The position numbers were made by a program, and so were the translations under genes. Shown in pieces: positions 10,721-22,792 of a stretch of 64,000 nt of DNA (position 1 is its first letter; the number at the start of each line of letters is the position of its first letter). The notes below the pieces were generated by a model. It did no database searches, was not told the origin of the DNA, and was given only the letters and a program-made list of their open reading frames with translations. Origin of the DNA: Ephydatia muelleri (Eukaryota > Porifera > Demospongiae > Spongillida > Spongillidae); assembly GCA_013339895.1 (NCBI GenBank), contig JABACO010000022.1:1319053-1383052 (forward strand). Direction: 5' to 3'.

Positions 10721-11302
10721 GTTGGCTGCCCTCGTTAACCAGTGGCTGAAAGTGCAACTAATCAGTTATAGGGATTCGCCTAATATTACTTTCGTGATTG
10801 CGCAGTGTTGGGATGCGGGCGGCGGGGAGTTTTATTCATAGATGTTTATAATTAGAGCAGACAATTGGTTAAACTTTAATATTCTCCACTTAACCATTTA
10901 ATCCAACCCTTCTTATTTTTTGAAGTGGACCACTCTGCTTTCTCCAACCAACAGAACTTGATTATAATAGCCTCCTCCCCCTCGGGTCACATGGAGCTCT
11001 GAAATTTATTTTTAACAGAATGTAAATTTTTGCTGTCGTGTAGTGACATTAGAATCAGGGCAGTTGAATTCAACTAAATATCTCTGCTATAGCTGGTGTT
11101 GTCTAGTGTCAAAAATGAGAATTTGAAAGCTGTGTTGAATGGTAGGAGCACTAACCATGAAGGGGTCATTTCTTATGAAACATTTGACCCAAATCTCTTC
11201 TTTGTTGCTTACTCTTTCTTTCTGCTTATTTTACATTGATCAATTATTGGTATGTATGCTTCTATGTGTACAGAGGTCATGAAGTCAATGTTCTACTGCT
11301 GC
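10721..11302. other. Intergenic, nothing recognised
   Basis: No coding signal or repeat could be supported between the unknown gene and the end of SH3 gene copy 2. Confidence 0.6.
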
Positions 11303-14273
11303 TCAATTTGGCCAGAACCACTTCCCAAATTTATCCCAATTGTCCATTGATGTGAACTCGAGTTCGTTCATTCCCACCTCCTCTGAGGACTGGAGTGACC
11401 CCTGCTCTATGATCTTCTTGTTCCACTCCACCTCCAGCACCTGGTCCTCCAGGAGGGGCCACACCATGATGGACCAGCCAGCAGCGTCAGTATGGTGACA
11501 CAGCTCGTCGTCTATCCCTCTGATCTGGCCCCTTGGCTTCCCAAAGCAGTCAAAGTGCAAGGACAGCTCTTTGTGGAGGACCTCTGCCTTGCCCACATAC
11601 ACCTGCAAAGCAATATCCAAGTCAATGGCAGCTACATTACTAGCCAAAAGCCAAACTTTCTGAGCCTTAAGAAATTACAAGTTCTCGTATAGAGTGTACC
11701 TTCTCATGGTCCAGGTAGTGCAGCATGTAGACAGCCTGTGTTGTGATCATAAAGTCCTCGTAGGGCAAGTTGATCTTCTTTGCCAGCACGTGGAGCAAGG
11801 CTTCTTTGGTGGGGGGCAGACCAATGTACGAGTACCAGCCAGAGGCCTGAATGAACTCTTCACGACCTGCAAGAAGGGGAAGAAGAGGGAGCAATGAGTG
11901 AAGGGGAAGGAGAGAGGGAGTGAGGAGTGAAGGGGAAGGAGAGGAGAGGGAGTGGAGGAGTGAAGGGGAAGGAGAGGGAGTGAGGAGTGAAGGGAAGGAG
12001 AGGGAGTGAGGAGTGAAGGGGAAGGAGAGGGAGTGAGGAGTGAAGGGGAAGGAGAGGGAGTGAGGAGTGAAGGGGAAGGAGAGGGAGCAAGGAGAAGTTA
12101 TTTGATTGCCGATTATTAATGGCAATATATTGCACATACTTTCATACAAGCGATCTTGAGTGTGGGCCTTTGGTACCCTGTTGGTGAGGGTAGGTGTATG
12201 ATGAGGGTAGGTGGTGATGAGGTGGATGAGGGTAGGGGGGTGGTGAGGGTAGGTGGGTGATGAGGGTAGGTGGGTGATGAGGGTAGGTGGGTGATGAGTG
12301 TGAGGGTAGTGGTGAATGAGTGACATGTCGAATTGAAGAGAAGGAAAGAATGAAAGAGAAGATTAACACATGGTATATGGCTCAACTTGTAGTTTCCATC
12401 ATCATCTTCTGTGAGGGGAATGGAAAGATTCAGCTCAGTTGAGTGTGGTCCTAACCTGCTTACCATCATCAGACATATCCACCAGTTTCACATGAGTGAT
12501 TGGAATGACTCCCATCTCAGAGGGGGCACTTGATTCTGTGCCTAATACCAACACAGGTCCTGGAGAGGAGGGAATGAGATTGGGGAAGAGGGAATTAGGA
12601 TGGGGAGGAGGAATTAGAATGGGGAGGAGGGCATACATATGCAAGAGGTAATAACTCATTCTACTAATATTTGTTTAATCACTCCACATGCTATTAAAAA
12701 AAACTATTGCTCATTCGTTTTACTAGTACTGCCACCCAAGTAGCCCCTCCCCCAGCAGAAGGATGCACGACTAGCCCCTCCCCCAGTGGAAGGATGCACG
12801 ACTAGCCCCTCCCCCAGTGGAAGGATGCACGACTAGCCCTCCCCCCAGCAGAAGGATGCACGACTAGCCCCTCCCCCAGTGGAAGGATGCACGACTAGCC
12901 CCTCCCCCAGCAGAAGGATGCACGACTAGCCCCTCCCCCAGTGGAAGGATGCACGACTAGCCCCTCCCCCAGATAAAACACACATGCTTGTACATACCTC
13001 CATTGGTTTCAGTAAGGTCATCTCCTCGTAGATATCAAATGACATGTCCTACTTAGATGACACAGATATGGCTATGATTGCACATGTTACCATGGTAACA
13101 TGCCTCGTTGCTCTGTGCGACAAATTGAGATGTGGCAATGACAAGTGTGCCTGGAGGATGTCTCCTTTCCGCCTCCCTCCTCTGGGCACGTAGCAGGTCC
13201 TGCAAGCATGTGACCTATTACCAGGTCACATGACCTGCTACCCAAAGTCATGTGACCTGCTATCTGGGTCATGTGACCAGCTACCATGGTCATGTGTCTA
13301 CTACCAGGATATGTCAATTCCTGCACAAAGTAAATGTGTTCTCCTTTGATCTGAACCTCCTCCCCCCACCCCCCATCAACACACATCCCCTTGTTACCTC
13401 ATCTACGGTTCCCTGTACTTCAAGGAAATCAGTACCACTCCAGGACATGAGGGACAATGGGTCAAAAGGTGGATCCACATTGGGACCAATGTTGTTTGCA
13501 TGGTTGACTGTTACTATTGGGAGATGAATTGATAAGGGTGTGTGTGTGTGGTGCCTTCGCTACTCTCAGATAGCCACTTATGCACGTTTTTTTTTTGCTG
13601 CCTCAAGGAGAGGCAGCAGATACAATGATGGTATGCCTTTGCCATCCCTTGTGCATACCTTGATGGAGAGGAAGAAGGTATGTCTTTGGTACCAAGCCAG
13701 TCACTCCTGCTGCGTTCCTAGCCACATACCAGTAGGCCATCTGCAAATGGTAAGAAAACATATCCACTATGGCTAGTAAGAGTGCAACTACGTCCGATGT
13801 ACGTGTAGCTAGCTAAACATTGACTAGTACAGTGCGCGCTGCCGGCCGGCGGCAATTGAGCGGGCCGCTATTTAATGTTTTCATAATATCTTACGTAATG
13901 CGCAAACTGAAAGTAAGAAGGTCAAAATGCATGGCTTGTATATTCTGTTCACTTCCGCTTTTGTGACGCACAGAATACGTCTACTGATGGACTTACCTCG
14001 GCCTGACGTACGATAGTCAGTATTTCTCCCTGCACGAACGTCAGGTCCTGCAGTTGGAACAGTTATTCCCTAGCGTTCACACTCCCTAGACATATTCCCT
14101 CGCGGAACGTTGAGCCTTACTCCTTTCTCTTGACCGTTGAAGTCTTGTTCGGCGACACAAACCAGGTTGGGAAAAAAAGGTTCTTCCTGGAAACATGAAC
14201 GGCTACATGACACTATAAAGTCCACAAAGATAGGCAATACCTCATCCACCACAACGCTGGTATCTTCAGCCAT
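11303..14273 (-). pseudogene. Two-SH3-domain protein, copy 2 (disrupted)
   Basis: Same exon series as copy 1, plus the terminal exon 11303-11602 missing from the window for copy 1 (VYVGKAEVLHKELSLHFDCF to FGKWFWPN stop). Other exons: 14241-14273, about 13997-14047, 13659-13740, 13398-13513, 13305-13359, about 12998-13048, about 12474-12570, about 12380-12418 and 11700-11866. The exon of the second SH3 domain (12474-12570) differs from copy 1: an in-frame TAG replaces the codon after TGG TAT, and a neighbouring A is missing. If the sequence is right, this copy lacks a working second SH3 domain and C-terminus while copy 1 is intact. Confidence 0.6.
12741..12975. repeat. 31-bp minisatellite, copy 2
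   Basis: Paralogue of the array at 1190-1482 with interspersed CAGCAGAAGG variant units. Confidence 0.9.
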
Positions 14274-14918
14274 TCGTCGTCCGGCTAGCGTGGTTATATA
14301 TTTGTGATTTTAAAAATTAATATATGCACCACTAACATTCAGAATGACATAATTAAATTACCGTATACATTTGACCACGCCCTGCCCCCTGCCTCTTTCC
14401 CAGAATGGGGAACGGACCAAATTGGTTGTACAACAGGCCAGGGTATACGTATTAGGGGAGCAATGCTGGAGTGACATACAAAAATGACGTAATTATTTCA
14501 TTCACGCACTCGTCGTAATTCCTTGGCTATATCATCCGGATTCAAGTAAAATAAAACATTCATGATCGTAAGACCCCATCAGTTGAGTCCCCTCAGGACT
14601 AGAACATGAAAGATTAATCCCACACTAAACATGACAACAATGCTCTGAGGTTGTCTTGAAAGCGGTTGGATTTGTGTCCCTCTTGTAGTAGAGGCATACG
14701 GAGGCTGGGGAAACACTGCGAATGAAACATCCTCAGGAATTGCACCCACTCTTCCAATTCTGAAAACCGAATGAAATGTATTGTCGCCTCAGCACGGCTC
14801 TGATGCGTCAAAATGCCCGAGCCCTCCTGGCTCGCGATCGTCCTCTTCCCCTTGACTTTGTTTGTGTGAGTGTGTGATTGTGTGTGTGATTGTATGTGTG
14901 TGTGTGTGTGTGTTGTTA

Positions 14919-15488
14919 TTAACTCTTTTGAACGCCAAGTGCGTATATGCATGCATGCACAGACAATCGTTACACTATTCATGCATGATTTTAGATATTG
15001 CGTGCAAAAATGTGTTGATCAGTCACAGCTCTATGATGCATGCATATGCTTCCTGCACTTGTAACCTTATAAGTCCATGTACAATGTTTCTTCTCACACT
15101 GGCTAAAGAACCCCATTATTCAGATGATTTCACTTCATTTTATTAATGCATCACTTCAATACTGCAAGAACAAGAATGTGTAGCCCAGATCAGTGTAGTA
15201 TGTCATGCCTGTTCACTCCCCCTCCCCCTTTTGCAAGTTAGCATTATGGGTTGTTGCAACAAAAAGCCAGCGGGTTATAATGGACACACAAAATGTGCTT
15301 ACAAATGGGTCTACATATGTTAAAACATTTGTATGACTATGTGGTTACATGCATGTCAGTATTGCACTTGCATGCATATTCAAAGTGATTTTGATCAACA
15401 CAATATAACACACAGCACTGCATCAATGGTGAGGCAGAAAATTCTCGTTTTGTGAGCATTTATATGCACTTGGCGTTCAAAGAGTTAA
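14919..15488. mobile_element. piggyBac-like non-autonomous element, copy 2
   Basis: Duplicate of 3451-4017, again bounded by TTAA with inverted ends; the left end carries one extra T. Confidence 0.75.
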
Positions 15489-16500
15489 AGAACGTCTTTT
15501 TGAAAACTTAAATATTAATGCGAAAAAATAAAAATATAAATATAAACAAATTTACCACAAATTAATAGTATATATGCAGCCATAAAAGGGAGTGGTCATC
15601 ACCACCTTTGTATTGTATTGGCAAATGGCAGCCATACAATTAGCCTCGGTCCCAAACCCATTCCAGCCGCGGTAATAAAAATATACCCGTCATTCACTGT
15701 TATTTTATTTTTATTCGAGCATGGTCTGTATCAATCCCCTGGCTGCAGCGTCGTATGGGGGGGGAATCACATTTGAAGAAAACTATCTCAAAGTGGGTAC
15801 AGGAGGTGAAATCTACTTTTGCAGTCACTCAATCACATACTGCACATACAGCTTATGTCATGGATTTGTTGGCAATTTTACCAGATTTCTTTCTAATACT
15901 TTATTCCTCTAGCAATACAGCTCACATTTATTCTCTCTCTTACAGATTGAGATGCTCCTAGTGACACTGTGTGTGGGATATTGGCTCTGCCAGTCCTCCA
16001 TGGTGGCCTTGGAATATTAAACCTCACCCTCTCTCAACACGGCCTCACTAAATATCTCCTTTCCTCTAACTAACTTGATACTGCATCAAACCCTGCTCTA
16101 CCTCCTGAATCTGATAAGAAGAAATAAATGTCTATGGCACGTACAGGCTGACACATCAACTGAAATGCTGCACATCTGCTGCTTGTGCTGCCCTCTTTAA
16201 CCCCTTTGCTTCTTGTTATCATAACCCCTTTGCTTCTTTTTATCATAACTCCTCTTTAACCCCTTTGCTTCTTGTTATCATAAGCCCTATAGCACTAGCT
16301 AGGTAAAACTATTATCATGATAATTATTTATGCTTATACGTGCATTCTTTGATTAAAAATAGTGGTTGCCATATAAACGCAAAATGATTATGTAATCATT
16401 ACGTGCATTTGGAATAGATCACGTGTGCAATGTTGCGGGGGAGGTACCATTTTCTTGACGGGATTTCCCCCAATTCAGCCCCTTACTCTTTTTGCCCTGG

Positions 16501-18082
16501 ATGGATTCGACTGAGTTGCAAGCCCTGTGTCATAGAAATCCACGTGCGAAGGGACTTTGTGTCATTTTCGCGAATAGCCGAGGGGAACCTTCCTGACATG
16601 CCGTTACTGAAGGGCGTGAAGACAGATCTCCTTAACATGCAACGAACGTTCGAGACTTTAAAGTTTGCTGTGTTGAGCCACCAGGACTGCAGTGCGACCC
16701 AAATGATGTCATTATTTCACGACATCTCCACCTTCTCCGAGTACCCGCCATCCTACAGGAGAATAGCCGTGGTCTTTGCAGGTCACGGTATGGAGGGATC
16801 TCTATGTGCTCACGACGGGACCGTCCCCATCGAGGAAATCATAGATCAGTTCCAACCAGCCAACTGTCATCCCAGCATAGGTGGTATTCCAAAGCTCTTC
16901 TTCATCGATGCTTGCCGCGGAAAGCGCAAAATGGCCTCGGTGGTGGTGGAGAGAGGTGCCACGGCTGTACCGTCGAAGATCGTGTCGCCGCGCGGCAACA
17001 TCCTCGTGGCTTACTCCACCTTGGAGGGCTACAAGGCGCACGAGGTGGAGGAGGGAGGTATCTGGGTGACAGAGCTAAGCAAGCAGCTACTCCAGGACAT
17101 GAGCCTTACTGACGTCATCATAAATGTGAACAAAACCTTGCAGGAGAAGTACCAGGACTCCGCTCTGAGTCGGTACCTGCAGCAGCCTGAGTGTATTATA
17201 ACTATTAATGAATGCATCAACTTGCTGAAAGAGAGCACAGGTATGATGGGTAGATGTGTGTGTGCATATGTGTGTGTGTGTGTGTGTGTCACTGTGTGTG
17301 TATTTATGTGTGTGCCTGTGTATGTGTGTCACTGTGTGTGTGTGTGTGTGTGTGTGCAATGTGCTACTTTTGATGTTGCACATATACACCAGCATATTGT
17401 CACATTTAAACTGTTGACCTACTCACAATCCCCACACACATTCACATGTCTACATACATCTTTCTCACGTACATGAAAGAAGAGAGCCCTTCTCTTGGAG
17501 AAACTTTTTCCAATTACGGCACATCTTCCTTAGTCCCAAAGTGGACCCCACAGCGAACAACCTCGCGACCCTTAGGGTGTGAAGCAGGTAACTATGGCAA
17601 CGATTGTATATAGTACAAATGTAGCGAGAGGCAGACCATTGGAGCATCCTGATGTATACCAGCAGCTGCTGGATACATTTGTGAAAGAAAAGAAGCTTCA
17701 ATGCTATAAAGAAAGTGTGGAATCATGTAGGTCTGGGGAAAGAATAGTATATTGCACCAAAATAGAGGGTGCCATTGGTGGAGAGGTGTGTGTGTTTCAA
17801 AGTGACTATATGGAAAGTGAAGATGAATCGAGAGAACAAGCAGCTATGAAAGCTCTCAGCTTCATCCAAGGCCAAAGAACTGATCGTGGTGCCATTTGCA
17901 GCCCACCTTCCATCACTGGTGTACAGAGTTCATCCTCTATCGTTGGGGTACTACAAGGTCCATCTTCCATCAGTTCATCCTCTATCGTTGGGGTACTACA
18001 AAGTTCATCTTCCATCACTGGTGACCACAGGATGATAGAAGAGGTACCACGTGAAGAAGCTTCACTGCGTAAGGATGGGTAA
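16501..18082 (+). CDS. Caspase-domain protein, copy B, with degenerate dsRBD
   Basis: Exons 16501-17240 (caspase), 17480-17587 (linker) and 17625-18082 (degenerate dsRBD and Ser-rich tail, ending REEASLRKDG stop). Active-site motifs AGHGMEG and FFIDACRG are present, and the p10 region that is shifted in copy A is open here (QDMSLTDVIINVNKTLQEKY). However, one extra G lies in a G run near 16582 (GAGGGG against GAGGG in copy A), which breaks the frame after IFANSRG. Without it the exons sum to 435 codons including stop. Between linker and dsRBD exon a 37-nt GT...AG segment must be removed for an open frame. Likely a cytoplasmic cysteine protease with RNA-binding-like tail, whether still functional is unclear. 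Confidence 0.7.
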
Positions 18083-18564
18083 TTTTAACGGGAAATGATT
18101 AAAAATAGTGTAGCACATAAATATAAATGATTCTACTGTAGCTACAAATAGTAATAGGTACAATGACATAATGTGATGTCATCATCAGCATCAGTTAGTT
18201 AACTCGCCCATTAATATAACTTGGGTCAGTTAAGTCCATTATTTTATTATCTCTATTATCTTAACTTGTACTTATAACCAGGTGGCAGTTAACTATAACG
18301 TAACTTAACTTGCACTTATAACCAGGTGGCAGTTAACTATAACGTAACTTTAGACAGTAAGATAAATACTTTTATGTTTTTTACTAGACCTAATGAATTA
18401 GATGTTCAATGGCATTCGAACATCTTGCCTCATAGATGTGTTAATTATGATAACAATGCTGCTGGCCTGGCATTGACAGGTCTGGCATTGACAGGTCTGG
18501 CATCGACAGGCCTGGCATGAGCTATGTTTTTAACACCAGCTGTCTGTAGCACTTTTCGCAATAG

Positions 18565-18908
18565 AAATCTTGTTGATCCACCATACATGATGGAAATCTT
18601 GTTGATCCACCATACATGATGGAAATCTTGTTGATCCACCATACATGATGGAAATCTTGTTGATCCACCATACATGATGGAAATCTTGTTGATCCACCAT
18701 ACATGATGGAAATCTTGTTGATCCACCGTACATGATGGAAATCTTGTTGATCCACCGTACATGATGGAAATCTTGTTGATCCACCGTACATGATGGAAAT
18801 CTTGTTGATCCACCGTACATGATGGAAATCTTGTTGATCCAACCGTACATGATGGAAATCTTGTTGATCCACCGTACATGATGGAAATCTTGTTGATCCA
18901 CCATACAT
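18565..18908. repeat. 29-bp minisatellite, copy 2 (expanded)
   Basis: Twelve units of the ATCTTGTTGATCCACC repeat, against five in unit 1. Confidence 0.95.
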
Positions 18909-19027
18909 GATACGCACATACCAGTACACGTAATGGCAATACACTGTGTGTGATTTTTCAGAGTGAACTGACTTTCTGCTTGTCTCTTGTGGCCCTGTGC
19001 ATTGTTCAACATACTTTCAGTTCAATA

Positions 19028-19264
19028 TATGGGATCGTTTCCACGAAAAGGGACCTAACGCATACATTATAAAATTTCCAGTACACACAATAGAAGAGTA
19101 ACGCTTGTGTTGAAATGCATGGCTAATTAAAAATTCAGAGCCTTACAACTCCATGACAGATACTCCAACTCTCAGTGCGTAAGAAGCAATGTGTAGAGGA
19201 CATTTCAGAATTTGAAATCTTGAAAAACATTTGTTAGGTCCCTTTTCATGGAAACAATTCCATA
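19028..19264. mobile_element. mariner-like MITE, copy 2
   Basis: Duplicate of 7583-7818 with matching inverted ends and flanking TA. Confidence 0.5.
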
Positions 19265-19964
19265 CACTCTTATTCTGGTCGCCAAACAAGATCCTTGTGC
19301 AACACCATCACTAATGGTATCTTAAATCAATCTTGCTTTCCTTTGCAACCTTTGTGGCTGTACTATAACTATACCTTAACTTCTGATAACTGGTGATAAT
19401 GAATGTGATTCATTTTGGAGTCATATCACGCAACACCAAAATTGATGAGTGTGATTCCGCTTGATTTTAGGATCAAAAGAAAAGAGAAGTTCCCTCTTTT
19501 TTATTGCAGCTATACTTCTGATCCAAACAAGCGTGTGTATTCCAGATCAGGCTATGCAAGCACCAGCTTGAATGTAAAGTGATGTTAAAATGTAATACTA
19601 AACAATAAAGACAAACTATCTTTTCACATGACCATTTAACTAAATTGTCAACTGAAGCAATATGTAAATTGCACAAACAACAGAGCATCTTTAGTTAACT
19701 GGAACTTAACTACCCTCAATAATCATCACTATGTCTCGCAGCAGTTGCCCTAGCTGAGTATGTTGGCAGGATTGCTTGTTAGTAATAGTTATCAAACACA
19801 TTAAGGATTAACTTCACCCCTTTCTTCCCACCCATAACAGGCCCTCCTCCCCCTCTTTCTCACCTGGTGCAGGTCCTCCTCCCCCTTCTTTCTCACCTGG
19901 CGCAGGTCCTCAACTGGCTGGACCACACCCCAGCACTGAGTGTAGTGCTGCAGTAGCAGGGATA

Positions 19965-20560
19965 GGGTTCATCACGAGGTGAGGGATAGGGTCGTCACGA
20001 GGTGAGGGGTAGGGTCATCACGAGGTGAGGGATAGGGTCATCACGAGGTGAGGGATAGGGTCATCACGAGGTGAGGGATAGGTCGTCACGAGGTGAGGGG
20101 TAGGGTCGTCACGAGGTGAGGGATAGGTCATCACGAGGTGAGGGGTAGGGTCATCACGAGGTGAGGGGTAGGGTCATCACGAGGTGAGGGGTAGGGTCAT
20201 CACGAGGTGAGGGATAGGGTCATCACAAGGTGAGGATAGGGTCATCACGAGGTGAGGGATAGGTCATCACGAGGTGAGGATAGGATAGGGTCGTCACGAG
20301 GTGAGGGATAGGGTCATCACGAGGTGAGGGTAGGGTCATCACGAGGTGAGGGATAGGGTCACCACGAGGTGAGGGATAGGTCATCACGAGGTGAGGAATA
20401 GGGTCATCACGAGGTGAGAGGTGGGTATCATGAGGTGAGGGATAGGGTCACCACGAGGTGAGGGATAGGTCATCACGAGGTGAGGAATAGGGTCATCACG
20501 AGGTGAGAGGTGGGTATCATGAGGTAAGGGATAGGGGCATCAAGAGGTGAGGGGTCAGAG
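19965..20560. repeat. 23-bp minisatellite
   Basis: About 25 units of GTGAGGGATAGGGTCATCAC with variants. The paralogous array at 24525-24800 has about twelve. It fills the intron between the caspase exon and the dsRBD exon. Confidence 0.95.
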
Positions 20561-20599
20561 AGGACCTGTGGGTTAGCATGGTGTGTGCTGTGTACCCAG

Positions 20600-21102
20600 G
20601 AGCTCCCAGCAGCAACTACAGGAAGGACCTAAATGAGTGGTGCCAGCAGGAAGGCACCGAGGTACCCAGAAAGTTTGAGCAACGCTCCACACCCAATGGC
20701 CACAAGTGTACCATTACGGTAAGGAAGAGACAGTTCTCAAGCGAGTGGCAAGTGAAGAAGAGGGATGCAGAGGAGGAGGCAGCCACGAAGGCAATGCTAT
20801 GGTTACGACAACAACAACCTGTCTCCCTGGCAACGCAGAATAGCCCTACTGCAAGTTCAAAACCAGGGAAGGCACAGCTCAAGGAGTACTTAGATCATCA
20901 CACAGAACTGCAGATGACCACCAATTACAACACGGTTCACACCACGACTCCTGGGACACCTTTCCAGTGTACGCTAACCACCACATCACCTTCAAAGGGC
21001 CAAACTGCTGTCATCGGAAATTGTTGCAGCAGTATCAGAGAGGCTGAACACGACGCAGCTGATAAGGTGCTTCTGAGGTTGGAGAGGTTGTATGGTCCGT
21101 GA
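20600..21102 (+). CDS. Double dsRBD exon (C type), orphan copy
   Basis: Encodes two dsRBDs: the first from NYRKDLNEWCQQEG to VKKRDAEEEAATKAMLWL, the second from RLKEYLDHH-like sequence to ADKVLLRL, then stop. It opens at acceptor TGTGTACCCAG in phase 1, identical to 24866, and matches that exon except for one CAA codon and a few substitutions. No C-type caspase exon lies directly upstream; the nearest caspase donor in the same phase is caspase B at 17240, so a B-caspase/C-dsRBD hybrid transcript is possible. Confidence 0.75.
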
Positions 21103-21163
21103 TTTAAGTCTCCGTGGTTTATAAGGGAATGTGCATAGCGAGTCAGAAGTGATTATATAGTTG

Positions 21164-21366
21164 TACAATCAGCGCTACGTGCAAGGATCCTTCCCTTTGC
21201 ACTGCAATGAAGGCTTACACACATAGCCACATATAGTTGTACAATCAGCGCTACGTGCAAGGATCCTTCCCTTTGCACTACATAGCCACATATAGTTGTA
21301 CAATCAGCGCTACGTGCAAGGATCCTTCCCTTTGCACTGCAATGAAGGCTTACACACATAGCCACT
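21164..21366. repeat. Palindrome-bearing tandem repeat after dsRBD stop
   Basis: Three units, each with the hairpin-prone GTGCAAGGATCCTTCCCTTT followed by GCAC. Also found at 25424-25640. Confidence 0.85.
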
Positions 21367-21523
21367 CATCAACCTACAAGGCATTTAATGAAGACTTGCA
21401 CACATAGCTACCTATCAACCTACAAGGCATCTAAAGAAGGCTTGCACACATAGCTACCCATCAACCTACAAGGCATCTAACTCCATTGAGAAATGTGTTG
21501 CCCTTTTTCACCATAGCAATGCA

Positions 21524-21765
21524 TAGTCTCGTCCCCAGCCTGATATGCATTCGCAATATACAGTCTGGTGAACTCCTGTACACCTGCGATTACATAACAT
21601 AACCCAACGTCGGGAGGAATGCAGTGACGTATTTATGAAGGTAATTAATAGTTACTAGAATTTCAATTTTCATTGGGAAGCCATGGATTGCAAGCTGTGT
21701 GTCTTTTCACGTAGCGGTGATGTAATCCATCCGCTGCTGTGTATGAGGGTCTGGGAACGAGACTA
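21524..21765. mobile_element. Mutator-like MITE with 9-bp target duplication
   Basis: Begins TAGTCTCGTCCCCAG and ends CTGGGAACGAGACTA. It is flanked by direct repeats AGCAATGCA (21515-21523 and 21766-21774). The paralogous locus near 25775 has a single AGCAATGCA and no element, giving a clean empty site. No coding capacity. Confidence 0.85.
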
Positions 21766-22168
21766 AGCAATGCAAGCCATTTGGCTCCAACTAATGTATC
21801 TTGGTGGATCACAGATCTCGCTGGGACAACGTAGTACCCAGCGCGGGTAGGGCGCGGTCGTATGTCGACGCACTTAGGGAGAAAAATTCCCCCTCCAAAT
21901 TCAACCTGGGAACGAGGCTAGTAGCCTGCCCATATTGTGTAGCTGATTGAGTGTACTTGCGATGCTATCATCCCCCTTGGCCTCCCCTCGCTGACATTAC
22001 CGCCGCGATGGAAATTGAAACACAGCACCTTCAAAGCTACTCTCACATCTTTCAGCAGCCATCTAATCTGTTACTATTCGCACACATAATGGTAGTGTGC
22101 AATGTGTCACTTGCGTGAGAAAATACCACATCAGGATTGGTTATAAACAGATCAGCCACGAATACTTT

Positions 22169-22424
22169 TTAAACCACAATTTCGTACGGAATTGGCTCTA
22201 CAAGTTCTGCTTCTTTTCCACGTGCCTTAACCAAGTGAGCTTTCCGTGGACCAACCGCGCCGGTTGGCGCTTCAAATCCAAGACCACACCTTTCTCACGT
22301 GCCTCCAGCTTCTTGGACTCGTTTTCACGAACACGGTTCAAGTGGTCTTCTCGACAACGGGAGTGCTTGATGTGCTCAATGCGAACGTTGATGCGTTTAG
22401 GAAGGTAGCGATTCCTTTAGCGGG
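22169..22424 (-). pseudogene. RPL21 last-exon fragment
   Basis: Near-copy of the last RPL21 exon (26169-26409) and a little of the intron before it. A 5-bp insertion around 22248 shifts the frame, and the other three exons are absent because the duplication ends at 22481. It is a by-product of the segmental duplication and cannot make a ribosomal protein. Confidence 0.85.
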
Positions 22425-22792
22425 GTGAACGATAAATGGGCACACACTCGCCGATCCCTTCTTACCCGCCATCCCTAAAACAAGCATGTGTATTCCAGAT
22501 CAGGCTATGCAAGCACGAGCTTGAATGTGAAGTGATGTTAAAATGTAATACTAAACAATAAAGACAAACTATCTTTTCACATGACCATTTAACTAAATTG
22601 TCAACTGAAGCAATATGTAAATTGCACAAACAACAGAGCATCTTTAGTTAACTGGAACTTAACTACCCTCAATAATCATCACTATGTCTCAGTGCTTCAG
22701 AGCAGTTGCCCCTGCTCACCCTAGCTGAGCATGTTGGCAGGATTGCACCATTTTCCCTGCAGTAGTGCTTTGACGCTCTCTTCTCATCTTAG

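Larger units (their letters stand above)
11613..19775. repeat. Segmental duplication, unit 2
   Basis: Direct copy of 1 to about 8350. The match ends abruptly near 19770, inside GTTGGCAGGATTGC, where the sequence switches to that found after caspase C (TTAGTAATAGTTATCAAACA). The short shared GGCAGG at the join suggests unequal crossing-over or end joining at microhomology. Confidence 0.9.
19776..22481. repeat. Second-order duplication, paralogous to 24368-26462
   Basis: Contains minisatellite, dsRBD exon, palindromic 3' repeats and the last RPL21 exon, in the same order as 24368-26462. It ends near 22481 within the RPL21 intron, next to the exon 3 boundary, where sequence switches back to the D-type flank (compare 19516). 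Confidence 0.85.
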
